DNA from: DATMFV01 sp035555975
GTDB taxonomy: Bacteria; Verrucomicrobiota; Verrucomicrobiia; Chthoniobacterales; Chthoniobacteraceae
DNA length: 64,000 nt
Direction of reading: 5' to 3'
NCBI GenBank assembly: GCA_035555975.1
Contig: DATMFV010000088.1
Coordinates: forward strand, 62,001 to 126,000
Below are positions 17,253-27,110 of the stretch, one piece after another; the first letter of the stretch is position 1, and each line of letters opens with the position of its first letter. The notes below the pieces were generated by a model that saw only the letters and a program-made list of their open reading frames with translations, was not told where the DNA came from and searched no databases. A program made the translations under genes and the position numbers.

Positions 17253-20227
17253 CGCGGCTCCTCCGGTTGATCGCCGTGACCGGCCTCCCCCCGGTTCAAC
17301 ACCTCCAGCAGCACCGCCTCTTCCGCTTCCGAGAGGTTGAGCGACTGGTGGTAAAGCACCCCGCCATAAATGGGAACCTGAAGGACCGGCGCGGCGAGCA
17401 CCTTGCCGTCAAAAAGCAGCGCCACTCGCTTGTGCAAAAAGGCGTGCGTGAGCGCGGCAAACTTTCGGGTGCCGTTGATCGTCAGCTTTAACCCGATCAG
17501 CCGGTTCCCGTTCTGAATTTCCACCCGGGCGGAGCGGACATCGCCTTCATCGAGCCAAACCTTTTTGGCCAGCCGGATCGTGTCGCTGCCGTTGGAATCG
17601 GTGAAGGTGTCGGCCTCTTCCTTGTCACCCGCCCCGGCGCGGATCTGAAACCGCGGCTGGCGGATGCCGCTTGGCGGCACGGCGGCGGGGTTTCCCGCAA
17701 GCACTTCGCGCGAATTGATCCCGAAGGCGCGGGCCGTTTCGGTAAGGAACCGGATTTGCGCCGGATCAACCCCTTTGGCCGCAGAGACCGTCATCGGAAT
17801 CACCTTGCGATCGACCGCCTGCTGAAAGGCGAGCTTGTTGAGCTTCCCGTAAAGCCCGTCGAGATCGTACTCCTCGCCATCGACCGAATAAACCTCGCCC
17901 GGCCATGCCTTGAGCTGAACCGTCGGGTGATCCATCGTCAACAAATCCTCCCTTGCGGGAGGAGTCGCAGGCGCAAGCCCCTCCAGCAGCTTGTAGCGGA
18001 TCATCACCCCCGGCGGCTTTTCGCCAAATCCCGTAATCTGCAAGACCCCTTCTTCGCCGGTCCGCGTCTTGAAAAGGTAGGTGGCGGGCAGCGTTCCCGT
18101 TCCGTGGAAAATGACCGGGTTGCGCAGCGGAATCTCCGCCAGCGCCCGGTGAACCGCCTCCGCGGTCAGCCGCTCCCACGCATCGGGCGATTCCGGCACC
18201 GTCGCCAGCTCCCACCCTATCACACCCCGGTCGCCGGCCAGCAAGGTTCCGCCCGCATCGGTTCCATATTGGCGGTGTCTCCTGCCATACTCCTCCGGCT
18301 CGGAAGGAGGGTGCTCACCCAAGACTTCGCTCTGGAAAAAGAGCGCGCCCGTTTTGAAGTCAAGAAGCTCCGGGATATCGCTTTTTGCCGTCATGTCGCC
18401 CAGCGTCCGTTCGATCACCGGGCCAAACCGCAGGGAGGCCACGGGCGTACCGGCTTCCGCCGCGACAGGTTCGGCCTGACCTTGTGCCGTGCGATCATGG
18501 TACGCCTTCGTTCTCAGAGGGAAAACGACAAGAACGTAGAAAAGCGTACCGAACAACGCCACCCGCCAAAGCTTGCCACGAAACGTCAGGGGACGCGGTT
18601 CCCCCTTCCGGGCTCCCGGTCCGCCGCAACGGACAAAGCTGTTCGCGATCTTGTCATGCAACGCCTGTTTCCTACCGTCCACACCGGCCATCATGAACCC
18701 GAAGCCCAGAGTCAGGAATGAGAAGATTTTCGACAGATTACGACCCAGGGCGCGGTCGAAACTCAAACGCTCTCCTTTCCAGTCGGTGACATGGATTCGC
18801 AGGATCGCCTTGCCGACGGAAGCCTGCCAACGGCTGCTTTCCATCACGATCCAATAGAGCAGCAACAGCCCGAGATAGAGCGTCCCGGCAGAAGTGGTCT
18901 TAAGGGGCCGCCGGGAGTCCGGGTCGATCAGTCGGGAGGTTTCTTTCCGCCCTTTCGCATCGGTCGATTGATGATAGAGATAGCTCCACCTGCCAAGAAC
19001 CGTCGTCTCCACCACACGGTGACCGCCGGTGTCGGATGAATGATCTTCAAGGATACGCTCCGTTGTTCCCAGACCCAGGGGAGTCTCAACCACGATCGAT
19101 CCGGGTGCAGCAACAGCAATCAGAAGAACGAAAGGAAAGGCAACGGCCGAGACCAGAGCATAATCCATCAACAACGCGGCGGTCCGTCGCCAGAACCCTG
19201 CAAACAACGGCAGCCGCATTCCGGTTGTCCCGGAAACCCGCGCCCGGGTCGCCGCAATCGTCTCCACCTCCGCCTTCATCCCGCTGGCCTGGTGGTAACG
19301 GCGTTCGGGTTCCTGCTCCAGCGCACGCAGGACCACCCGGTCAAGCCGGACGTCGACCTCCACCTTCCGCGACGGCATTTCGATCGGCCTCCCGGGAAGT
19401 TCGCCGGTCAAAAGTTGATAAAAGACGACCCCGAGCGAGTAGATGTCGGCCCGATGATCGACCTCTCCGGGGCGCAAACGTTGCTCCGGCGCCATGTACT
19501 GCGGCGTTCCGAGCACCGAGGGAATGGATGAGGTCCATTCCTGAAACGTGATATCATGCTTCAGGAGTTGCCCCCCGGTTTCCTCTCCGGCGACGATCCG
19601 GGCCACCCCGAAATCGGCAATCTTGACCTGTCCGTCCCTGCCGAGAAGCAGGTTCTCCGGCTTGATGTCGCGGTGGACGATCCCCCGGTCGTGCGCGTAC
19701 TGGAGCGCGTCGCAGATCTGCGGGACGATGGCGAGCGCCTCATCGGGCGAAAGGTGCCTCCCGTCGAGAAGCTGGCGCAGGTTCATCCCGTCGACATACT
19801 CCATGAAAAAGTAGAACAACCCGTCGGCCTGCCCGAAATCGTAGAGGGTGACGATATGGGGATGATTCAGCTTGGCGAGCGCCTGCGCCTCGCGCGTGAA
19901 GCGTTGCGAAAAGCTCCGGTCGTGACTGATCCCGGGAGGGAGTATCTTGAGCGCCACGATGCGGTCGAGTTCCTTCTGCCGCGCCTTGTAAACCGCCCCC
20001 ATCCCGCCGTGGCCGAGGAGTTCCAGGATCTCCAACTGCGGAAAATAACGCGCCAACGCCTCCGGCGTCGGCGGAACGAACCGGCCTTTCCCTGTCTCAA
20101 GCGGCGTCGCCCCGGTGGCAGTGGCCGAACCGGCCTTGAGCAGGCACTCCGGACAAAGGCCCATCAAGGCATCGCTCGAAACCGGTTTTCCGCAATGCGG
20201 ACAAGATTGGGGGGTGTTTTTCACCAT
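17249..20227 (-). CDS. Ser/Thr protein kinase with zinc ribbon, RDD membrane domain and SecDF-P1-head-like C-terminus
   Basis: The 992-residue protein begins with a zinc ribbon (CPHCGKP...CPECL). A Hanks-type kinase domain follows with glycine loop GHGGMG, the VALK lysine (about residue 94), HRDIKPEN and DFG, so it should be active. After it comes an RDD-type membrane domain (FAGFWRRTAALLMDYALV, later VGKAILRIHV). The C-terminal third, outside the membrane by inference, contains RKFAALTHAFLHKRVALLFD followed by GKVLAAPVLQVPI, very like the SecDF P1 head subdomain. ATG 20227 was chosen over GTG 20233. It is co-transcribed with the sigma factor, pointing to a sensor-kinase/sigma pathway. Confidence 0.9.
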   Translation of the reverse strand: MVKNTPQSCPHCGKPVSSDALMGLCPECLLKAGSATATGATPLETGKGRFVPPTPEALARYFPQLEILELLGHGGMGAVYKARQKELDRIVALKILPPGISHDRSFSQRFTREAQALAKLNHPHIVTLYDFGQADGLFYFFMEYVDGMNLRQLLDGRHLSPDEALAIVPQICDALQYAHDRGIVHRDIKPENLLLGRDGQVKIADFGVARIVAGEETGGQLLKHDITFQEWTSSIPSVLGTPQYMAPEQRLRPGEVDHRADIYSLGVVFYQLLTGELPGRPIEMPSRKVEVDVRLDRVVLRALEQEPERRYHQASGMKAEVETIAATRARVSGTTGMRLPLFAGFWRRTAALLMDYALVSAVAFPFVLLIAVAAPGSIVVETPLGLGTTERILEDHSSDTGGHRVVETTVLGRWSYLYHQSTDAKGRKETSRLIDPDSRRPLKTTSAGTLYLGLLLLYWIVMESSRWQASVGKAILRIHVTDWKGERLSFDRALGRNLSKIFSFLTLGFGFMMAGVDGRKQALHDKIANSFVRCGGPGARKGEPRPLTFRGKLWRVALFGTLFYVLVVFPLRTKAYHDRTAQGQAEPVAAEAGTPVASLRFGPVIERTLGDMTAKSDIPELLDFKTGALFFQSEVLGEHPPSEPEEYGRRHRQYGTDAGGTLLAGDRGVIGWELATVPESPDAWERLTAEAVHRALAEIPLRNPVIFHGTGTLPATYLFKTRTGEEGVLQITGFGEKPPGVMIRYKLLEGLAPATPPAREDLLTMDHPTVQLKAWPGEVYSVDGEEYDLDGLYGKLNKLAFQQAVDRKVIPMTVSAAKGVDPAQIRFLTETARAFGINSREVLAGNPAAVPPSGIRQPRFQIRAGAGDKEEADTFTDSNGSDTIRLAKKVWLDEGDVRSARVEIQNGNRLIGLKLTINGTRKFAALTHAFLHKRVALLFDGKVLAAPVLQVPIYGGVLYHQSLNLSEAEEAVLLEVLNRGEAGHGDQPEEPR

Positions 20228-20276
20228 GCTCACACACCGATCAGAGGAATCACCCGCGAAAAGTTACATAAAAAAA

Positions 20277-20316
20277 ACAAAAAAGGCGCTCCCGAAGCAT
20301 TGGGAGCGCCTTTTTC
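20277..20316 (-). terminator. Rho-independent terminator of the RNase P RNA gene
   Basis: A strong hairpin, GGCGCTCCC / GGGAGCGCC with an eight-base loop, is followed on the minus strand by a T-rich tract. It also has a T run on the plus strand, so it could work in both directions. It lies just past the RNase P RNA 3' end and upstream of the kinase gene. Confidence 0.85.
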
Positions 20317-20330
20317 TTAAAAAAACCGAA

Positions 20331-20818
20331 GTGGACGGCTATAAGCCGGATTTTGTCTCAACCTTTGGAAGGTCGTGGATGACCATTTATCTCGCGCCAA
20401 CCGTGGATCGAAATCCCCGGCCGACGCGCCGTTCAGCCTTTCAAGGCGGCGAACCGTCCCCGAAAAGCCTCCCTGGTGCGACGATAACCCGGAAGTCGAG
20501 CCCTTCTTTAAGAAGAGCGGCGGGCAGGCGACCCGTCTTCCTGTTCTGTCTTGCACCACATGGGGTTTATCGTGCCCCGGCGCTTGCGCCCCGGGCGGTG
20601 AGCTCTTACCTCGCCTTTTCACCCTTGCCGAAGGTTGCCCCCCGGCGGTTTGTTTTCTGTGACACTTTCCGTCGCCACCGGCTTTCGCCTGGTGGCTCCC
20701 GCGCGTTTTACGCGGCATGTTGCCTTGCGGTGTCCGGACTTTCCTCCAGCGGGCTTAGGCCGTGTCCACGAATTTAAGTGAAAACAACCTTGCCCGCCGA
20801 CGGTCATCCGCCGTCCAC
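20331..20818 (-). ncRNA. rnpB: RNase P RNA (bacterial type A-like)
   Basis: On the minus strand the conserved 5' core GAGGAAAGTCCGGAC and the 3' core ACAAAATCCGGCTTATAG are present in the right order and distance (about 490 nt in total). The terminal helix P1 can be formed by GTGGACGG near 20818 and CCGTCCAC near 20331; GGCGGGC with GCCCGCU fits P2, and AGGUUG with CGGCCU fits P3. RNase P RNA is the ribozyme that trims the 5' leader of tRNA precursors. The ends were set by the P1 pairing. The P3 arm contains a 20-mer that matches, at 18 of 20 positions, the terminal inverted repeat of the element at 58674-58840. Protein ORFs across this interval are shadows. Confidence 0.95.
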
Positions 20819-20838
20819 TACGAAGATGACAAGATAAC

Positions 20839-23694
<2,856 letters not shown>

Positions 23695-23718
23695 ATAAAA
23701 CGAAAGTGCGGGTTTTAA

Positions 23719-23759
23719 AACCGGAGACGCCGACGCCCGGGCGGGGCCTCGTCCTCCGG
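23719..23759 (-). terminator. Possible terminator downstream of the peroxiredoxin gene
   Basis: On the minus strand CCGGAGGACG can pair with CGTCTCCGG across a GC-rich loop, followed by TTTTAAAAC. The T run is short, so this may be a weak terminator or a leader hairpin for acnA. Confidence 0.4.
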
Positions 23760-23784
23760 AAAAGGGGGAAGGGGTTTTTCTTCT

Positions 23785-24261
23785 TTACTTCAGTTCGGCC
23801 AGGCGCGCCTTGATCGCTTCAAAATTCGGAAGATCGTGCGGCGTCGGCGTCACCTCGGCATACCGGATCACCCCTTCCTTGTCGACGATAAAGGCGGCGC
23901 GGGCCGAGACGGAACCGAGGCCGAGGAGGTCGGGCAACAGCGTGCCGTACGCTTCCGCCGTCTTTTTGTTAAGGTCGCTCGCGAGCGTGATCGTGATGTT
24001 TTCCTGCTTTGCCCATGCCTCCTGCGCAAACGGGCTGTCGACGCTGATCCCGATCACCTTCGCGTTAAGCCCTTCATACGCCTGGATGCCGCTGCTGATC
24101 TCGCACATCTCCTGCGTACACGCCCCGGTAAAGGCGAGCGGAAAGAAAAGAAGGACCGTGTTGCCCTTGCCAAACTGGCTGCTGAGGGTAACCTCGGAGA
24201 GATCGCCGCTTTTGGTCTTGAGGGTGAAATCGGGTGCTTTGGAGCCGGTTGTAAGTGCCAT
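23785..24261 (-). CDS. Peroxiredoxin (AhpC/TSA family, AhpE-like)
   Basis: This 158-residue thioredoxin-fold protein has the peroxidatic Cys in PLAFTGACTQEMC (C48, with C53 five residues on) and the FIVDKEGVIRYAEV strand. It should reduce hydrogen peroxide and organic peroxides in the cytoplasm. The length and the FTGACTQEMC site are like AhpE or BCP-type enzymes. The gene diverges from the DUF456 gene; a palindrome AGAATCATTCT in the shared 137-base promoter region could be a Fur/PerR-like site. Confidence 0.93.
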   Translation of the reverse strand: MALTTGSKAPDFTLKTKSGDLSEVTLSSQFGKGNTVLLFFPLAFTGACTQEMCEISSGIQAYEGLNAKVIGISVDSPFAQEAWAKQENITITLASDLNKKTAEAYGTLLPDLLGLGSVSARAAFIVDKEGVIRYAEVTPTPHDLPNFEAIKARLAELK

Positions 24262-24356
24262 AGGAAGTCAATCAAATTCATGAAACCGCCGATCGAAGAG
24301 ACTCGGACGAAACAGAGGGTCGACCCATCAGCGATTCCATTAGGGTTTTTTCTTTG

Positions 24357-24367
24357 AGAATCATTCT
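24357..24367. promoter_or_regulatory. Fur/PerR-like palindrome between the peroxiredoxin and DUF456 genes
   Basis: AGAAT-C-ATTCT is a perfect 5-1-5 inverted repeat in an AT-rich setting, about 95 bases upstream of the peroxiredoxin start and 32 upstream of the DUF456 start. The core resembles Fur-family boxes, and PerR commonly controls peroxiredoxins. Only the palindrome is observed; the regulator is inferred. Confidence 0.35.
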
Positions 24368-24398
24368 TAGGGATTCGGCGACACGAAAGCAATAGCAA

Positions 24399-24881
24399 AT
24401 GGACCTCCTCTCCTGGTGGCTGACGGCGATGTTGATGCTCGTGGGGCTGCTCGGCACCATCGTGCCGCTCGTGCCCGGGACGGTCCTCATCCTCGTCGCC
24501 GCGTTTTACCACCGGTGGTATTTTGGCGCGGCGGAAAGCGTCGGCTGGGTCACGCTGGGCGGGCTGATCTTCCTGACGCTCCTTTCGCAGGCGGTCGATT
24601 TCCTGAGCAGCGCCGCCGGGGCCAAATACTTCGGGGCGACCCGCTGGGGCGTGATCGGCGGCCTTCTTGGCGGCATCGTCGGCCTCTTTTTCGGCCTGCC
24701 GGGGTTGATCGTCGGCCCGCTCGCCGGCGTACTGGCGGGGGAACTCCTCGGCGGCCAGCGCCTCCTGCCCGCCACCCGCTCCACCTGGGGGACGGTCATC
24801 GGCACCGGCGTCGGCATGGTGGCGAAAGTCGGCATCGCCGTCGTGATGGTCGGCTGGTTCCTGCTCGCGCTTCTGTTTTAA
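24399..24881 (+). CDS. DUF456 family membrane protein
   Basis: The 160-residue protein has about four hydrophobic segments and the Gly-rich pattern typical of DUF456 (GLLGTIVPLVPGTVLILVAA, GAKYFGATRWGVIGGLLGGI, GLPGLIVGPLAGVLAGELL). It is an inner-membrane protein of unknown role. The length is normal for the family. Its stop overlaps the convergent FAD-oxidoreductase stop within a TTAA. Confidence 0.9.
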   Translation: MDLLSWWLTAMLMLVGLLGTIVPLVPGTVLILVAAFYHRWYFGAAESVGWVTLGGLIFLTLLSQAVDFLSSAAGAKYFGATRWGVIGGLLGGIVGLFFGLPGLIVGPLAGVLAGELLGGQRLLPATRSTWGTVIGTGVGMVAKVGIAVVMVGWFLLALLF

Positions 24882-26398
24882 GCGGACGGGTCGAGCACCT
24901 GCCCGTCCTTCTCGAGCTGCGCCCTCAACTCCTCAAACGGGAGATCGTGCAGCGCCACGCGGTGGTCGATCGCCAGCACGGCAGCGGTCGCCGCGCTTTG
25001 CCCGAGAACCATGAAGACCGGCTCCATCCGGATCGACCCGTAGGCGATGTGCGACGCCGCGAGACAGACCGGGACCAACAGGTTGCCGACCTCGCGGCGC
25101 AACGGCACGATGGAACGGTAGGAGATCCCGTACGGGCGGACGCGAACCTGAACGTCGCCCTCGTTGAGCACCCTTCCGTTCTGGACAAACCGCCGGCAGT
25201 TGTGGGAATCCATCTGGTAGGAGGCGACGGCGACCGGGTCGTCCACCGCCTCAATCCCCAGGCAGTGATGATCGGTCATCACCACCTCGGCCAGAAGGCG
25301 GCGCGCTTCACGGATATAAAGCTGGGGCGGCCAGCCGCCGGTTTCGCTAAATTCATCCTTCGCCAGCCCCCACGCGTTCAACGCTTCCCTCGCCTCCTTC
25401 GGCACCCGCGGGTCGTGGCAACGAAACCAGAGCAATCCCTTCTGATAACGGACGTGGTCCTGAAAGATCGCCTCCCGCTCGGCGTAACTCCCCTGCGGCC
25501 AGCCGAAGTTGCCGCCGATATAATCGGTGGAGACCGGGCCGTAATTGTTCATGTCGACCTTGTGGCCCGCAATGGGATCAAAGCGCATGAAATGTTCCTC
25601 CCACCCCTTCTGAAAAAACCGCGCCAGCAGTTCATACTCCATCGGGTCGTATCCCTCCGGCTTTTCAAACGGAATCCGGTTGGAGGCTTCGCGGGTGACG
25701 CAAAGCCGGAAGTTGTAGGCCTGGATGCGGTGATCCGGCTCGGCGGGGGAAGTCAGCGGGCCCGCTTCGATGCCCGGCAGGAGACCGCTGGAAGGATCGC
25801 CCGGGACGACATACGGGTCCACGTGCCGGTCAAACTGGTGATGGAGCGAAACAAAACTGCCGTTGTAAAGCTCGCCGTAGCGCCGGTTTCCTTCGCGCCC
25901 CGTGGTAAAGGAAGCGCCCGCCGCCGCCATGAGGTCGCCTTCATAGGAAGCGTCGATAAAAATTTTCGCCGCAAGCCGCAGCCCGCTTTCCGTCACCACT
26001 TCGGTGAGGCGCTCCCCCTCCTTGCGCACGGCCTTGAGGTATTGATGAAAGTAGACCGGCACCCCGGCGTCCCTCAACCACTCCTCAAAAACCCGCCGGG
26101 CCACGCGGGGTTCAAAAAGCCACTCCTCCTCCCTGCCGTAGGGTTTCCCAAAAGCACGATAGACCTCGCGGGCGATTCCTCCCACCAGGTGTTTCCTCCC
26201 GGAGTCGGTGCGGGAAAGCCCGCCCGTAGTCATCCCTCCCAGGTGCCCGCCTGCCTCCAGAATGACGACCTTTTTTCCCATCCGGCTGGCCTGAAGCGCG
26301 GCGGAAAATCCGGCGGAGGTGGCGCCGAAAATGCCGATGTCGACTGTGACGAACCCGGTGGCGGCGGCGAGTTCGGGCTGGTAATAACGTGGTTTCAT
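24878..26398 (-). CDS. FAD-dependent oxidoreductase, cassette B
   Basis: The 506-residue protein has an N-terminal FAD-binding fold: a dinucleotide motif variant GIFGATSAGFSAALQA, the acidic strand end VVILEAGGHLGGMTTGG, and IFIDASYEGDLMAAAG. This combination is that of the FAD-dependent oxidoreductase family (PF12831-like) often found in verrucomicrobial and bacteroidal polysaccharide loci. No signal peptide is seen with ATG 26398, which was chosen because the FAD domain begins soon after it; the ORF extension upstream overlaps the pseudopilin gene. It is the last gene of cassette B. The reaction is unknown; sugar or sugar-acid oxidation is a guess. Confidence 0.88.
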   Translation of the reverse strand: MKPRYYQPELAAATGFVTVDIGIFGATSAGFSAALQASRMGKKVVILEAGGHLGGMTTGGLSRTDSGRKHLVGGIAREVYRAFGKPYGREEEWLFEPRVARRVFEEWLRDAGVPVYFHQYLKAVRKEGERLTEVVTESGLRLAAKIFIDASYEGDLMAAAGASFTTGREGNRRYGELYNGSFVSLHHQFDRHVDPYVVPGDPSSGLLPGIEAGPLTSPAEPDHRIQAYNFRLCVTREASNRIPFEKPEGYDPMEYELLARFFQKGWEEHFMRFDPIAGHKVDMNNYGPVSTDYIGGNFGWPQGSYAEREAIFQDHVRYQKGLLWFRCHDPRVPKEAREALNAWGLAKDEFSETGGWPPQLYIREARRLLAEVVMTDHHCLGIEAVDDPVAVASYQMDSHNCRRFVQNGRVLNEGDVQVRVRPYGISYRSIVPLRREVGNLLVPVCLAASHIAYGSIRMEPVFMVLGQSAATAAVLAIDHRVALHDLPFEELRAQLEKDGQVLDPSA

Positions 26399-26423
26399 TT
26401 CTTTGGGAATTTGCGGGTGAAGG

Positions 26424-27110
26424 TTACTCGAGCGGGATTCCTTCGACATGCCCATCCGCAAACAAGGCGTTGCGCACCTTTCCGTGGACCGGTTCCCGGG
26501 CGACATTGCGGTTGCCGACCAGCGCGGCGGAAAGGAGCCAGTCGGCATCGAGCAACACCTTCACCTTCGAGAGGACACCCTCGCTGCCGAGCGCGATCAG
26601 CGAAGCCGGCGGGAGCGATGTCGCCCCGCTGGCGATATACCCGAGCGGCCGGTAACCGGCCCCGTTGATCTTCGTCGTCGGGCAATTATAGTAGACGGCA
26701 TCGGCTGCCGTGCCTCCATGGGCAAGAATCATCCGTCGCGCGGCGGCACATTCCAGTTCCTTCGCGATCAGCCGTTCGCTGCCGACCGGTTCCGGCAGGA
26801 AAAGGTACGACTTCAGGTGACGGGCCAGCGTGTTGCTCGCGCGGGTATAATACGCCCCCTGGTTCCCGGGCAGGGGGCCGGGGAAGGAACCGTTGTGCTC
26901 CTGCGCGTAGAGATGGAGCGCCGAACCGATCTGGCGGATCTGCGAGAGACAACCGGCCCGCTCCGCACTCTGCCGGGAGCGTTGGACGACCGCCATGATG
27001 CTGCCCGCGAGAATCACGGCAATGACAATGGCGATCATCATTTCCAGCACGGAAACGCCGTCGCGCCTGCATCGCAGAAAAGAAGATGGAAACCCGGCAG
27101 ATGACATCAT
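26424..27110 (-). CDS. Prepilin-type N-terminal cleavage/methylation protein (pseudopilin), cassette B
   Basis: A leader rich in basic and Ser residues precedes the hydrophobic helix GVSVLEMMIAIVIAVILAG, a class III prepilin signal with a divergent VSVLE instead of FTLVE. The 228-residue protein ends with NALFADGHVEGIPLE, the H-x9-DG-like tail. It should be processed by a prepilin peptidase and join a pseudopilus. Its start overlaps the stop of the large CBM9-like gene (ATGA), so the two are co-translated, as with the pseudopilins of cassettes A and C and their neighbours. Confidence 0.88.
   Translation of the reverse strand: MMSSAGFPSSFLRCRRDGVSVLEMMIAIVIAVILAGSIMAVVQRSRQSAERAGCLSQIRQIGSALHLYAQEHNGSFPGPLPGNQGAYYTRASNTLARHLKSYLFLPEPVGSERLIAKELECAAARRMILAHGGTAADAVYYNCPTTKINGAGYRPLGYIASGATSLPPASLIALGSEGVLSKVKVLLDADWLLSAALVGNRNVAREPVHGKVRNALFADGHVEGIPLE

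Noticed and set aside
20115..20777. 220-codon ORF over the RNase P RNA region
   Set aside because: The interval has conserved RNase P RNA core sequences and helices; the ORF is a by-product.
24416..26668. 750-codon plus-strand ORF
   Set aside because: Shadow of the DUF456 gene and antisense to the FAD oxidoreductase; low-complexity composition.
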